A DNA stretch of 64,000 nucleotides. Source: Acinetobacter equi (lineage in GTDB: Bacteria; Pseudomonadota; Gammaproteobacteria; Pseudomonadales; Moraxellaceae). The position numbers were made by a program, and so were the translations under genes. Positions within the stretch are counted from its first letter, which is position 1, and each line of letters starts with the position of its first letter. This document shows positions 1 to 9,329 of this stretch, piece by piece. The stretch is from contig NZ_CP012808.1 in the NCBI RefSeq assembly GCF_001307195.1, positions 1,240,001-1,304,000 on the forward strand. Reading direction: 5' to 3'. The notes under the pieces were generated by a model that was not told where the DNA came from, searched no databases, and worked only from the letters and a program-made list of their open reading frames with translations.

Positions 1-1154
1 GTGTGCTTGAAGGGGATTCTGCACGTCAAATTCGTCAACAATTACGAGAACAGGAACTTATTCCTATTTCAGTAGAGCCTGTTGAGCAAAGACAAAACAT
101 ATCAAAAAGCACGTGGTTTCAAAAAAAATTAACAGCCTATGATTTGGCATTAATGACCAGACAATTATCTGTATTAATTGCTGCGTCTATTCCATTGGAA
201 GAGGCGGTTAAAGCAGTTGCAAAACAAAGTGAAAAAGCACATGTACAAAGAGTATTGTTATCTATTCGTTCAAAAGTTTTGGAAGGGTATTCTTTTGCGA
301 ATGCTTTGCAACAATCAGGACGTTTTCCAGATTTATATATTGCAACAATAGCTGCAGGTGAGCGCTCAGGGCACTTAGATTTAATTTTAGATCAGTTGGC
401 TGAATATACTGAAAATCGATTTGCGATGCAGAAAAAAATTCAAGGTGCCATGATTTACCCTATGATTCTTATGCTGATGTCTTTTGCAATTGTGATGGGG
501 TTAATGACGTATGTCGTCCCTGATATTGTAAAAACTTTTGAGCATAATAAAGATGCTTTGCCTTTGCTCACAATTGCCTTAATGAAGACGAGTGATTTTA
601 TTCGAGCATCTTGGCAGTATTTGACTTTAGCTGGTATGGGGGGGATTATTTTATTAATTCGATTTTTAAGAACAACAGCAGGGCATTATGCTTTTGATCG
701 AATAATACTCAAACTGCCATTATTTGGTAAGCTTTCACGTGGTATTAATGCTGCACGATTTGCAAGTACGTTATCTATCTTGACTCAGTCTGGAGTACCC
801 TTGGTCGATGCGCTCAAAATTGGGGCTGCTGTAAGTAACAATTGGGTGATACGAGATGCTGTGAATTTGTCTGCTGAAAAAGTCACAGAGGGTGGAAATT
901 TATCAACACAGTTGGAGCGTAGTGGTTATTTCCCTCCTATGATGGTACAAATGATTCGAAGTGGTGAAGCATCAGGTGAATTAGATCTAATGTTAAGTCG
1001 AGCATCGAGTATGCAAGATAGAGAAGTGACCACATTTATTTCAACTTTATTGGCATTATTAGAACCATTAATGCTTGTTTTTATGGCAGGTATTGTTTTG
1101 GTAATTGTAATGGCGGTGATGTTGCCAATTGTGAATATGAACAATATGATTTGA
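1..1154 (+). CDS. gspF: Type II secretion inner-membrane platform protein GspF (5' end cut by window)
   Basis: GspF is the polytopic inner-membrane platform protein of the type II secretion system, coupling the GspE ATPase to pseudopilus assembly. About 383 residues are visible in the frame whose first full codon begins at base 3. The frame opens with V-LEGDSARQIRQQLRE, which normally lies some 20 residues inside GspF, so that GTG is probably internal and the true start is upstream of the window. Two repeated T2SF domains are seen (about 45-170 and 245-375), with membrane segments near 148-170, 205-220 and 350-378. gspG follows after a short gap, as in a gsp operon. Confidence 0.93.
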   Translation, partial: VLEGDSARQIRQQLREQELIPISVEPVEQRQNISKSTWFQKKLTAYDLALMTRQLSVLIAASIPLEEAVKAVAKQSEKAHVQRVLLSIRSKVLEGYSFANALQQSGRFPDLYIATIAAGERSGHLDLILDQLAEYTENRFAMQKKIQGAMIYPMILMLMSFAIVMGLMTYVVPDIVKTFEHNKDALPLLTIALMKTSDFIRASWQYLTLAGMGGIILLIRFLRTTAGHYAFDRIILKLPLFGKLSRGINAARFASTLSILTQSGVPLVDALKIGAAVSNNWVIRDAVNLSAEKVTEGGNLSTQLERSGYFPPMMVQMIRSGEASGELDLMLSRASSMQDREVTTFISTLLALLEPLMLVFMAGIVLVIVMAVMLPIVNMNNMI

Positions 1155-1179
1155 TGATAAAAATATGCGAGAAATTGGA

Positions 1180-1611
1180 ATGAAAATGAAAAGGCTAAAT
1201 AAGCAATCAGGCTTTACCTTAATTGAAGTGATGGTTGTGATTGTTATTTTGGGTGTTTTAGCCGCGTTGGTTGTTCCTAATGTGATGGGTAAAGTAGATT
1301 CATCTAAAATTAAAACAACAGAAATCACATTAAATAGTGTGGCAAAAGAGTTAGATGCTTTTAAAATGGATAATAACCGCTATCCAAATTCTCAGGATGG
1401 TGGATTAGAAGCTTTAGTTACTCAGCCTGCAAATGCTAAAAATTATCCGATTGGTGGATACTTAAAGAAATATCCTAAAGACAGTTGGGATAATGACTTG
1501 CAATATGTTAATCCAGGCTCAGATGGTCGTCCTTATGATTTATATTCATTAGGTGCAGATGGAAAAGAAGGTGGTGAAGGTACCGATGCTGATATTTACT
1601 ATAAATACTAA
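1180..1611 (+). CDS. gspG: Type II secretion major pseudopilin GspG
   Basis: The major pseudopilin, which is cleaved and N-methylated by the prepilin peptidase and polymerises into the secretion pseudopilus. The class III signal is clear: a short basic leader ending in QSG, then FTLIEVMVVIVILG, with Glu at mature position 5. The C-terminal part (DSWDNDLQYVNPG, YDLYSLGADGKEGG) matches the calcium-binding region of GspG. An ATG 15 bases upstream is also possible, but the internal ATG at 1180 gives the usual short leader and has GAGAA before it. It directly follows gspF. No gspH-K genes follow here, which fits the dispersed T2SS genes of Acinetobacter. Confidence 0.93.
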   Translation: MKMKRLNKQSGFTLIEVMVVIVILGVLAALVVPNVMGKVDSSKIKTTEITLNSVAKELDAFKMDNNRYPNSQDGGLEALVTQPANAKNYPIGGYLKKYPKDSWDNDLQYVNPGSDGRPYDLYSLGADGKEGGEGTDADIYYKY

Positions 1612-1626
1612 TTCATTGTGAAAAAT

Positions 1627-1652
1627 GAAGAGTGTTTTCTATAGCACTCTTC
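1627..1652 (+). terminator. Hairpin after gspG
   Basis: Inverted repeat GAAGAGTG / CACTCTTC with a 10-base loop just after the gspG stop. It lacks a proper T-run on the plus strand (AAATAATAAAAA follows), so it may stabilise the 3' end of the mRNA rather than act as a strong intrinsic terminator. Confidence 0.4.
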
Positions 1653-1710
1653 AAATAATAAAAATAATTCTTTAAAAATATCAGAATTAAATTTTTATAA
1701 AGAGTCTGTT

Positions 1711-2466
1711 ATGTATAAAAAAATATTTAAATTAAGCTTAATTTTTTTTATTCCCTTCTATTTGATCAGCTGTACTGCAATGGTTTGGCATGAAGGTAAT
1801 GGCATGTTCTCAATGGGGAAAGTTTGGGAAGAACAAAACAAAACGATATATAAAAAAAAGCTTCTGAAAAAAGATGAGTTATTGGGTTTGGTGCAAACTC
1901 AGTCGAGTCAAGATACTCAATTATTTATTATTGGAAAAAAGTACGGTTATAAAGTTTTGAGTGGGCAAGATGAGGCATTAAAAATTGTTAATTCGAATAC
2001 GGGTATTCAGTATTGGCGTTTAAAACAAGAAGAAGAGTGTAATGAATGTAAGCTTGAAATATTTTTTGATGATGAAACATCAACAGATCAGCATTTGATA
2101 TTTTACACGACTATGACTTTATACTATGTGAATCCAAACATAACAGAGCAACAAAATGTAGAACTTCTAAAAATAGGAGCTAAGAAAAGGACAGTGATGG
2201 TTAATACAACGGAAAGACAAGAAATTTATATAAAAACAATTGATTTAAAAGGAGAGGTTGTTGGTTTAAATAAGCAATTTAAAGCTCTAGAACATCAAAA
2301 ATTTAGTCAACCATATTCTATAGAACTTTATGATAGAGATATAAGCACTAGAACAAGTAAGGCTAACTATCCACTTTTATTAAAAAAAATCGCTGTAACA
2401 CCGTTTACATTGTTAGCTGATATTGTGGTAGTTCCACTTTTTTTAATTATGGATGCAAATCATTAA
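1711..2466 (+). CDS. Putative lipoprotein of unknown function
   Basis: I do not recognise a family. The N-terminus is a lipoprotein signal peptide: basic MYKKIFK, a hydrophobic stretch, then the lipobox LISC with Cys at residue 21, so the mature protein is probably lipid-anchored. The following 230 residues are mostly polar and Lys-rich, with a CNEC pair near residue 110. A hydrophobic stretch near the C-terminus (about 222-247, ending LFLIMDANH) could be a membrane-associated tail. It stands alone between gspG and a small membrane protein, with its own spacing. No function is assigned. Confidence 0.75.
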   Translation: MYKKIFKLSLIFFIPFYLISCTAMVWHEGNGMFSMGKVWEEQNKTIYKKKLLKKDELLGLVQTQSSQDTQLFIIGKKYGYKVLSGQDEALKIVNSNTGIQYWRLKQEEECNECKLEIFFDDETSTDQHLIFYTTMTLYYVNPNITEQQNVELLKIGAKKRTVMVNTTERQEIYIKTIDLKGEVVGLNKQFKALEHQKFSQPYSIELYDRDISTRTSKANYPLLLKKIAVTPFTLLADIVVVPLFLIMDANH

Positions 2467-2551
2467 ATATGTTGTTCATTTAATTTTAGCAATGTTTTGA
2501 TCATAATTTGGTGTAAAATTTAACTCGACTTATTAATGTTGCGTTGAACGA

Positions 2552-3064
2552 ATGTCTGAAATTAAGCCTACTTTGTCTTTACGATATATTTTAACTCTTG
2601 AAGAATCTCAAGATGGTTTTGCTTTAGCAACATTTGGAAAAAAGCAATTTACCCGTTTTATTACACCAGTAATTAGTATTGCAATTATTGTTTGGGGTTT
2701 TTACCTTGGTCTTGATGGTGTTGGTGGCTATTACGTTGCTTTAGGTGCTTTTTTCTTAATTTTACAAATTTTAATGCGCTATTGGTTTTTACCAATGATG
2801 TTTAAACGTCAGTTTGTAAAATATCAAATTGGTAAAAGTGAGCAAGGTATAGATTTATATCAAGAAAAAGCTGAAATTTTTAGTAATGGACATAAAAGAG
2901 AATTTGAATATTCAAATGTACAAAATTTTGCAATTGGTCGTTTAACCTATATGTTAGAGTTGAAAATGGGACAATCTAAAAATCCTACAGCGGTGATTGT
3001 ACCTAAAAGTGCATTTAAAGATGTAGCAGATCAAACATTATTTGAAAATACTTTCAAAAAATAA
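2552..3064 (+). CDS. Small membrane protein, YcxB-like
   Basis: A 170-residue protein with two adjacent membrane segments (about 37-55 and 60-80) and a C-terminal soluble part. The layout resembles the YcxB-like C-terminal domain family: EQGIDLYQEKAEIFSNG, then a tyrosine- and asparagine-rich strand region, then IVPKSAF, the typical closing motif of such proteins. The role of this family is unknown. It lies about 23 bases before the FAH-family gene on the same strand, so the two may be co-transcribed. Family assignment is by motif recall only. Confidence 0.65.
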   Translation: MSEIKPTLSLRYILTLEESQDGFALATFGKKQFTRFITPVISIAIIVWGFYLGLDGVGGYYVALGAFFLILQILMRYWFLPMMFKRQFVKYQIGKSEQGIDLYQEKAEIFSNGHKREFEYSNVQNFAIGRLTYMLELKMGQSKNPTAVIVPKSAFKDVADQTLFENTFKK

Positions 3065-3087
3065 TATTGAATAAATAAGCAAGGAAG

Positions 3088-3732
3088 ATGATGAATACTC
3101 GTCCATCAAAAATTGTCTGTGTCGGTCGTAGCTATGCAGATCATGCAAGAGAATTAGGTAATGCAATTCCTGATAGACCTGTTCTTTTCATTAAACCGCC
3201 AAGTAGTTTAAGTTCTTTAGAAGCTGATATTTCTTGGAACGAAGCTTTAGGTAGTTGTCATTATGAATGTGAATTAACATTACGTATTGATCAAACTTTA
3301 AAAGCTGAAACAGATCCACAAAAAGCTTTAGCAGCAGTGGGTGCAGTTACTTTGGGTTTAGATTTAACACTGCGTGATTTACAAGATGATTTGAAGAAGA
3401 AAGGTCAGCCTTGGGAACGTGCTAAAGCTTATGATGGTTCATGTGTTTTAGCAGATTGGGTTGATGTTTCTGAAATTGCTGACTGGGATAAAGTAAATTA
3501 TACCTTGCATGTTAATGATGAATTACGTCAGCATGGAAATACTGAATTCTTGATTTTTGATATCGGTGCATTATTGGTTGATATTAATCAAGTATTTACG
3601 TTAGAGGCAGGTGATGTCGTGATGACAGGAACTCCTGCTGGAGTGGCAGCATTACAATCTGGTGATCAATTAAAAATGACTTTAAAAGGTCGTAGCCAAG
3701 ATTATATTTGGACAACTGCTGTCAAAGCATAA
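3088..3732 (+). CDS. Fumarylacetoacetate hydrolase family protein (acylpyruvate hydrolase-like)
   Basis: A 214-residue protein covering the complete FAH catalytic domain, resembling E. coli YcgM and eukaryotic FAHD1, which cleave acylpyruvates or decarboxylate oxaloacetate. Visible motifs are VCVGRSYADHARELGN at the start, the metal-binding HYECEL, LTLRDLQ followed by KKKGQPWERAKAYDGSC, and a closing GDVVMTGTPAGVAAL. The start used is MMNTRPSK; the second Met is equally possible. It precedes a strong bidirectional terminator shared with msrA on the other strand. The exact substrate cannot be read from sequence. Confidence 0.85.
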   Translation: MMNTRPSKIVCVGRSYADHARELGNAIPDRPVLFIKPPSSLSSLEADISWNEALGSCHYECELTLRIDQTLKAETDPQKALAAVGAVTLGLDLTLRDLQDDLKKKGQPWERAKAYDGSCVLADWVDVSEIADWDKVNYTLHVNDELRQHGNTEFLIFDIGALLVDINQVFTLEAGDVVMTGTPAGVAALQSGDQLKMTLKGRSQDYIWTTAVKA

Positions 3733-3753
3733 AGTCTTTTCAATTCAATAAAA

Positions 3754-3780
3754 AAGGACTGCTTTAGCAGTCCTTTTTTA
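3754..3780. terminator. Bidirectional intrinsic terminator
   Basis: Perfect 10-bp stem AAGGACTGCT / AGCAGTCCTT with a 2-base loop, flanked by an A-run on the left and a T-run on the right. It separates the convergent FAH-family and msrA genes and can serve both. Confidence 0.85.
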
Positions 3781-4302
3781 TTAATCTTTAAGGAGATGTT
3801 GAAACTTACTATGAAGTTTTAATAATTTCGGTGGAATTGCGAAGTTGCAATAACCTTGAGTTGGGTTCTTCACAAAGAAACTTTGATGATATTCTTCAGC
3901 AGGGAAAAAAGTTGGTACTGGAGTAACTTCAGTCACAATATTCAAATCTTCTGCTTTTAATGCATCTATCGCTTGTTGTGCAAGTTGCTTCTGTTCTTCA
4001 TCATAATAATAAATTACAGAACGATATTGTGTTCCAATATCATTACCTTGGCGGTTTAATGTTGTTGGATCATGTGTTGCAAAGAAAACATCTAGAAGAT
4101 GTTTATATTGAATTTGAGTTTCATCAAAATCAACTAAAATAACTTCTGCATGGTTTGTATCACCTTTGCACACTTCTTCATAGCTAGGATTGATGGTATT
4201 TCCACCGGCATAACCACAAGTGACTTTCTGAACACCGATTAAGCGTGAAAAAATAGCTTCTGTACACCAGAAACAACCTCCACCAAAGAGTGCTTGTTGC
4301 AT
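3781..4302 (-). CDS. msrA: Peptide-methionine (S)-S-oxide reductase MsrA
   Basis: Reduces methionine-S-sulfoxide in proteins and free methionine, repairing oxidative damage. The active-site motif [10 protein letters not shown] lies at residues 7-16, with the catalytic Cys in GCFW. It continues with [18 protein letters not shown] and [18 protein letters not shown], all hallmarks of MsrA. The 173-residue length is normal for a single-domain MsrA without a fused MsrB. A C-terminal Cys (QGYCNF) is present and may act as the resolving cysteine. It is a single gene facing the FAH-family gene. Confidence 0.96.
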   Translation of the reverse strand: MQQALFGGGCFWCTEAIFSRLIGVQKVTCGYAGGNTINPSYEEVCKGDTNHAEVILVDFDETQIQYKHLLDVFFATHDPTTLNRQGNDIGTQYRSVIYYYDEEQKQLAQQAIDALKAEDLNIVTEVTPVPTFFPAEEYHQSFFVKNPTQGYCNFAIPPKLLKLHSKFQHLLKD

Positions 4303-4374
4303 GGTAATATCCCTAAAAAATACTCGGTTTTATATATAGGGGCATTTGTGGAAAATTACAATGTATCTTTTATA

Positions 4375-4399
4375 AAAAAAGCTTACCGAAGTAAGCCTT
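4375..4399 (-). terminator. Terminator of the META-domain lipoprotein gene
   Basis: On the minus strand the sequence reads AAGGCTTAC, a short loop, GTAAGC and then a run of seven T. It lies directly after the stop of the META-domain gene. Confidence 0.75.
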
Positions 4400-4407
4400 A
4401 TATTTGA

Positions 4408-4869
4408 TTAACGAGGCTGAATAACACTTTCAAATTCAAGTACAGGGTTACCATGACGATCAAGTAGTTTTAAAGTTCTATTAAATACTTGGTAATGGGT
4501 TACTTTTGCTAAAGCTTCATTAAATTGTTGATCTAAATTATCATTATTCATACAAGCCATACGAGTAGATGCTATTTGTTCAAGCTCTAAAGTATCTTTT
4601 CCTGCTTTATACGCACCTGTAAGACGATTACAGCCATCGGTACCAGTCACGCGATGTGTTGCTTCATCAAACTGGAGGCTAGCACGATTAGGTGCATCAT
4701 TATTGTAAACGATCGTTGATTTACCAATTTTGGTAGCAACCCAAGTTGTATTTTGTAAAAGTGTTAAATTTGTTGCTGTCATATTTGCAGAAGTACTTGG
4801 AGTAGATTGACAACCTACAATTGCCAAAGTTGAGCTTAAGATAGTAATAGCGAACAATTTTTTTAACAT
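4408..4869 (-). CDS. META domain lipoprotein (HslJ-like)
   Basis: A 153-residue predicted outer-membrane lipoprotein. I chose the internal Met at 4869 because it gives a clean signal peptide, MLKKLFAITILSSTLAIVGC, with the lipid-attachment Cys at 20; a longer frame would bury this. The rest is a META domain: an opening W in NTTWVATKIG, TGTDGCNRLTGAY, and ASTRMACMN. E. coli HslJ, a heat-inducible member, affects novobiocin tolerance; the molecular role is unknown. It is a single gene with its own terminator, downstream of the DUF4105 gene on the same strand. Confidence 0.85.
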   Translation of the reverse strand: MLKKLFAITILSSTLAIVGCQSTPSTSANMTATNLTLLQNTTWVATKIGKSTIVYNNDAPNRASLQFDEATHRVTGTDGCNRLTGAYKAGKDTLELEQIASTRMACMNNDNLDQQFNEALAKVTHYQVFNRTLKLLDRHGNPVLEFESVIQPR

Positions 4870-4996
4870 TTTTAAATCACTTTTAAATTGATATATTTCT
4901 AATATAAACAGAAAACTAGAAAACACATAGCACTATTTGTATAGATCATTTGCCTATTTATAGCCTTATTGTTGCATACCGTTGAAAACGTGAATT

Positions 4997-6043
4997 TTAA
5001 GGTGCAAGGTCTTTGCGTATTAATGCAGAATATTGCTCACTAGTGAGTTGTTTGTTTTCAGTTTTAGGATTAACGTGAGCATGTTGATACCATTGCTCTA
5101 TAGTCCAAGCATGACTAAATGCATGTAAATCGTATAAATAATTAGGTAAATATCCAGAAAGTAATAAACGATAATCTGAAGGATATTCATGATGACTTAC
5201 AGCCTGTGCCATATCAAAAACAAGTGTGGTGCAATTACTTGTTAATGTGTTGTACCATTTAGGTGTTTGTTGTAATTCTTTAGCTGTTAATAAATATTCT
5301 TCAAATAATGCACGCATTTCTGCTTTTGGCATGTGAATAGGGAAGAAATAAACCTCTTCATTACGAATATTACTACGTGTAAAAATAATATCTTTTTCAT
5401 CAGCTGCAATTAAGCTCAGCTCAAATTTTCGGAAGAATCCCCCTAAGGCAGAAAATGACTCACCTTTTTCTTTACGTATTTCAATGGAAAAGGTCAGTGG
5501 GGCACTATTTTCAAAATCAAAACTCACTAAGGTATGTGCAATTTGTGGTCCCATCCAATAAGATGTGATGACATTAATACCAGAAATTTTACTTAAATCG
5601 ACAGTGCGGTTTTCCCATTTTTCATCATAGTCATTTTCAGAGCGCCAGTTAAAATTACGAACATTATGAAGCGTGACTAAATTGCCATGTTGCTCATAGC
5701 TAAGTTCACGAGAAACTTCAGGTGCCCAATCTCGATCTTGTCTAGCTGAAATACTAAAATAGCCTATAAGGCTACAGATAAAGGCGAGACAATAAATAAT
5801 ATTGCACAGATGACGGAGAAAAACGTACTGAGTAAAATGAAAGCCTAAATTAATTGTGGCGAGCACAATCCAAACAACAATTAAAAATATACTAAAAATA
5901 AGGCCAAGTGGTTGTTGAAACCAAATGACCATACAGACCCAAATTGAAGTACATACAACAAAAAGAGCAAAGAGGGTATGGAAAAAATATTTTCCAAACT
6001 GTGCTAGTTTTGATGATGTTTTTGTTTGTTTAGTTTGGGTCAT
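4997..6043 (-). CDS. DUF4105 domain inner-membrane protein
   Basis: A 348-residue protein with three membrane segments (about 18-42, 46-70 and 78-100) followed by a periplasmic domain. The domain matches DUF4105: FNWRSENDYDEKWENR, SYWMGPQIAHTLVSF, and LTSNCTTLVFDMA, whose Asn-Cys-Thr is the conserved Cys of the family. Some relatives are described as putative proteases or lipoprotein N-terminal-processing domains; no activity is claimed here. It follows folA after a gap under 30 bases, so it is probably the last gene of a thyA-folA-DUF4105 operon. Confidence 0.8.
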   Translation of the reverse strand: MTQTKQTKTSSKLAQFGKYFFHTLFALFVVCTSIWVCMVIWFQQPLGLIFSIFLIVVWIVLATINLGFHFTQYVFLRHLCNIIYCLAFICSLIGYFSISARQDRDWAPEVSRELSYEQHGNLVTLHNVRNFNWRSENDYDEKWENRTVDLSKISGINVITSYWMGPQIAHTLVSFDFENSAPLTFSIEIRKEKGESFSALGGFFRKFELSLIAADEKDIIFTRSNIRNEEVYFFPIHMPKAEMRALFEEYLLTAKELQQTPKWYNTLTSNCTTLVFDMAQAVSHHEYPSDYRLLLSGYLPNYLYDLHAFSHAWTIEQWYQHAHVNPKTENKQLTSEQYSALIRKDLAP

Positions 6044-6071
6044 TATTGATCTAAATTCTAAAAATTAGTGT

Positions 6072-6584
6072 TTATTTTCTATATGTTGCGAACTCAAAAG
6101 CAACCCCAGTTTTGTCATCAATATGTTGTTCAGATGCCACTTTTTTAAATTCATTTGGAATTTCTGGATAATGAGCATCACCTTGAACATCTAATTCAAC
6201 ATGAGTAAGTTCCAAGCGATCTGCAATATCAATTGTTTGCTTGAAAATTTCACCGCCACCAATGATAAAAATAGTGTCGGGCTTTTCTGATGCTTTTACA
6301 TCTGTCACAGCTTGTTGTAAGGCATCGTCAATACTATGAGCTATTTTTGTACCTTCAAAAGCCCAGTTTAAATCCCGCGTAATAATCCAATTCACACGTT
6401 TTGGTAACGTACGGCCCATAGATTCTAGGGTTTTACGTCCCATCACTACAACGCCACCTTGGGTAATTTCTTTAAAATGTTTTAGGTCAGCAGAAATATG
6501 CCAAGGCAAGTCATTACCTTTACCAATACAATGCTTTTGATCCATTGCAACAACGTGCACAACTTCTAAATTTTGAAATGCCAT
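6072..6584 (-). CDS. folA: Dihydrofolate reductase
   Basis: Reduces dihydrofolate to tetrahydrofolate with NADPH; the target of trimethoprim. The 170-residue protein shows the DHFR order: VVAMDQKHCIGKGNDLPWH, the substrate-binding Asp in SADLKHF, VVMGRKTLESMGR, a TFIIGGGEIFKQ nucleotide-binding turn, and a closing FEFATYRK. It lies downstream of thyA, the classical pairing because thymidylate synthase makes the dihydrofolate that FolA recycles. A perfect 20-bp palindrome sits in the thyA-folA gap. Confidence 0.96.
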   Translation of the reverse strand: MAFQNLEVVHVVAMDQKHCIGKGNDLPWHISADLKHFKEITQGGVVVMGRKTLESMGRTLPKRVNWIITRDLNWAFEGTKIAHSIDDALQQAVTDVKASEKPDTIFIIGGGEIFKQTIDIADRLELTHVELDVQGDAHYPEIPNEFKKVASEQHIDDKTGVAFEFATYRK

Positions 6585-6605
6585 ATAAGACTCTAATTTA
6601 GTCAG

Positions 6606-6625
6606 TCCTCCTTTTAAAAGGAGGA
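6606..6625. promoter_or_regulatory. Perfect 20-bp palindrome in the thyA-folA gap
   Basis: TCCTCCTTTTAAAAGGAGGA is exactly self-complementary. It lies between the thyA stop and the folA start and contains AAGGAGG, a full anti-16S match, but about 21 bases from the folA ATG, too far for normal initiation. It could fold as an intercistronic RNA hairpin (processing, attenuation or ribosome stand-by), or bind a dimeric protein as DNA. Function unproven. Confidence 0.6.
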
Positions 6626-6641
6626 TAAATTCGCGAAGTAA

Positions 6642-7484
6642 TTAAACTGCAACAGGTGCTTTAATTGCAGGATGAGACTCATATCCAATAATTTCAATAT
6701 CTTCAAATTTAAAATCAAAAATATCTTTAATTTCAGGATTTAACTTTAATTGGCAAAGTGCTAATGGTTCACGTGTGAGTTGTAATTTTGCTTGTTCAAA
6801 ATGGTTGGCATATAAATGCGTATCGCCACCTGTCCATACAAAATCGCCTACTTGCAAATCACACACTTGCGCAATCATATGAGTTAAAAGCGCATAACTT
6901 GCAATATTGAATGGCACACCTAGAAATACATCGGCACTACGTTGATACAGTTGGCAAGATAATTTTCCATCTTGAACAAAAAACTGGAATAAAGTGTGGC
7001 AAGGTGGTAATGCAACTTGACCAGCTTCTTGTGGGTTCCAACCTGAAACAATTAAGCGACGTGAATTAGGATTGGTTTTAATTTCATTTACTAGCCATTT
7101 TATTTGGTCAAAACCATCTTGTTCATATAGACCATTTTCTTTTTTAGTCGCACCGAAGTTGCGCCATTGATGACCATATACAGGACCTAATTCACCTTCA
7201 GGACGACCAAAACGTGCAGTTTGTTCTGCCGTAGCCCATTCATCCCAAATAGAGACTTTATTGTCTTGAAGATATTGAACGTTGGTATCACCTTTTAAAA
7301 ACCACAATAGTTCCACGACAATTGAACGGAAATGAACTTTTTTTGTGGTTAAAATAGGAAAACCTCTGGATAAATCGAAACGCATTTGATGACCAAACAC
7401 CGACCGAGTACCCGTTCCAGTACGGTCGCCTTTATCACCACCGTTATCAAGAATGTGTTGGAGAAGGTCTAAATACGCTTTCAT
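6642..7484 (-). CDS. thyA: Thymidylate synthase
   Basis: Converts dUMP to dTMP using methylene-tetrahydrofolate. The 280-residue protein is full length: [20 protein letters not shown] near the N-terminus, [11 protein letters not shown] for phosphate binding, and the catalytic cysteine in [31 protein letters not shown] and the [10 protein letters not shown] folate/dUMP motif follow. Translation starts at an ATG with AGGATT upstream. It is first in an apparent thyA-folA-DUF4105 operon; an 8-bp stem hairpin (CCCTTATT/AATAAGGG) lies in the leader just upstream. Confidence 0.97.
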   Translation of the reverse strand: MKAYLDLLQHILDNGGDKGDRTGTGTRSVFGHQMRFDLSRGFPILTTKKVHFRSIVVELLWFLKGDTNVQYLQDNKVSIWDEWATAEQTARFGRPEGELGPVYGHQWRNFGATKKENGLYEQDGFDQIKWLVNEIKTNPNSRRLIVSGWNPQEAGQVALPPCHTLFQFFVQDGKLSCQLYQRSADVFLGVPFNIASYALLTHMIAQVCDLQVGDFVWTGGDTHLYANHFEQAKLQLTREPLALCQLKLNPEIKDIFDFKFEDIEIIGYESHPAIKAPVAV

Positions 7485-7881
7485 AGAAATCCTATTAATT
7501 TCCCTTATTCGATTAATAATAAGGGGATAAGAAAATTGATTTAATGTGGGGAGTTTATACTATTTAGTACTAATTTTTAAGACAAGATATTATTTAAAAT
7601 CTGACTAGTAAAAGATATATGTAAGATGAATTAGTGATCATTTAAATTAATATAAAACAATTATTTACATTGACATATTTTGAATTAATTGTAAGAGCTT
7701 ATGTTTTAATTGTTAAGAATGTTTCTAAATATATGATTTTATTGTATTTAAAATATATAATACAATAAGTGTATTCCTAAAAGTTTCTAAATTAATAAAA
7801 ATGATAAATTAGATTTATGTGATATCAGGGTTATAATCGAATAAATAGAGAATTACACCCAGTCCAGTGGAGCAAATCGAC
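7485..7881. other. Gene-free divergent region between thyA and leuC
   Basis: About 400 bp of very A/T-rich DNA holding the leaders of the divergent thyA and leuC genes. I see a stem CCCTTATT/AATAAGGG (7502-7525) in the thyA leader and a TATAAT at 7756-7761 on the leuC side with a poor -35. A TTGACA at 7670-7675 lacks a convincing -10. I looked for a leucine-rich leader peptide or an attenuator ahead of leuC and saw none. Confidence 0.5.
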
Positions 7882-9315
7882 ATGGCAGGCGAAACCCAAA
7901 AAGCAAAAACATTATATGATAAATTATGGGATGACCATTTAGTAAAACAACGAGATGATGGTTCAGCTTTACTTTATATCGATCGTCATTTATTGCATGA
8001 AGTGACATCACCACAAGCATTTGAAGGTTTACAACTTGCTGGTCGTAAACCATGGCGCTTAAGTGCAAACGTTGCAACACCAGATCATAACGTACCAACA
8101 TCAACAAAAGAACGTTCAGAGGGTATTTCTGGAATTGAAGATTCAACATCTCGAATTCAGGTTCAAACTTTAGATGATAACTGTAAAACATTTAATGTCG
8201 TTCAGTTCGATATTAACGATGTACGTCAAGGTATTGCACATGTAGTTGGCCCTGAACAAGGTTTAACCTTACCTGGTATGACAGTAGTATGTGGAGATTC
8301 TCATACTGCAACACATGGTGCATTTGGTTGTTTGGCACATGGTATTGGTACATCTGAAGTTGAACATGTATTGGCAACTCAATGTTTAGTACAAAAGAAA
8401 ATGAAAAACATGTTGGTACGTGTTGACGGTAAATTAGGTCAAGGCGTAACACCAAAAGATGTTGTATTAGCAATCATTGGTAAAATTGGTACTGCTGGTG
8501 GTACTGGTCATGCAATTGAGTTCGGTGGTCAGGTATTCCGTGATATGTCTATTGAAGGTCGTATGACGGTATGTAATATGGCAATTGAAGGCGGTGCGCG
8601 TGTCGGCATGGTCGCTGTAGATGATAAAACCATTGAATATGTAAAAAATCGTCCATATGCACCGAAAGGTGAGCAGTGGGATCATGCGGTTGAATATTGG
8701 AATACTTTGCATTCTGATGAAGGTGCTCACTTTGATACGGTTGTTGTATTACAAGGTGAAGAGATTGAGCCACAAGTGTCTTGGGGCACATCTCCTGAGA
8801 TGGTGATTCCAGTTTCACAAGCTGTACCAACATTAGAACAAGCAAAAGATGATGTTCAACGTAATGATTGGACACGTGCATATCAATATATGGGCTTGGA
8901 AGCAGGTCAAGCATTGGCTGATATTCAATTAGATCGTGTTTTTATTGGTTCTTGTACAAACTCTCGTATTGAAGATATTCGTGCTGCAGCTGAAGTTGCG
9001 AAAGGCAAAAAAGTTGCAAACTCTATTAAGCAAGCGATGGTTGTTCCGGGTTCTGGCTTAGTTAAAGCGCAAGCAGAAGCTGAAGGCTTAGATAAAATTT
9101 TAATTGAAGCAGGTTTTGAATGGCGTGAACCAGGTTGTTCAATGTGTTTGGCAATGAATGCCGATAAATTACAACCAGGTGAGCATTGTGCATCAACTTC
9201 AAACCGTAACTTCGAAGGTCGTCAAGGTAATGGCGGTCGTACTCACTTAGTGAGCCCAGCAATGGCAGCAGCAGCAGCGATTGCAGGTCATTTCGTTGAT
9301 GTACGTTCATTCTAA
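7882..9315 (+). CDS. leuC: 3-isopropylmalate dehydratase large subunit
   Basis: Large, [4Fe-4S]-bearing subunit of isopropylmalate isomerase, the second step of leucine synthesis; it works with LeuD. I start at the ATG ([19 protein letters not shown]) because GGAGC lies 9 bases upstream; a GTG 15 bases earlier is less likely. Cluster cysteines are in [14 protein letters not shown] and [11 protein letters not shown], and [12 protein letters not shown] is the substrate loop. Length about 477 residues, normal for the family. leuD follows 14 bases after the stop, so the two subunits are surely co-expressed. Confidence 0.97.
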   Translation: MAGETQKAKTLYDKLWDDHLVKQRDDGSALLYIDRHLLHEVTSPQAFEGLQLAGRKPWRLSANVATPDHNVPTSTKERSEGISGIEDSTSRIQVQTLDDNCKTFNVVQFDINDVRQGIAHVVGPEQGLTLPGMTVVCGDSHTATHGAFGCLAHGIGTSEVEHVLATQCLVQKKMKNMLVRVDGKLGQGVTPKDVVLAIIGKIGTAGGTGHAIEFGGQVFRDMSIEGRMTVCNMAIEGGARVGMVAVDDKTIEYVKNRPYAPKGEQWDHAVEYWNTLHSDEGAHFDTVVVLQGEEIEPQVSWGTSPEMVIPVSQAVPTLEQAKDDVQRNDWTRAYQYMGLEAGQALADIQLDRVFIGSCTNSRIEDIRAAAEVAKGKKVANSIKQAMVVPGSGLVKAQAEAEGLDKILIEAGFEWREPGCSMCLAMNADKLQPGEHCASTSNRNFEGRQGNGGRTHLVSPAMAAAAAIAGHFVDVRSF

Positions 9316-9329
9316 TAGGAGCAAACAAC

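Noticed and set aside
7670..7675. TTGACA upstream of leuC as a promoter -35
   Set aside because: No acceptable -10 lies 16-18 bases downstream (AAGAGC); the match is probably chance in A/T-rich DNA.
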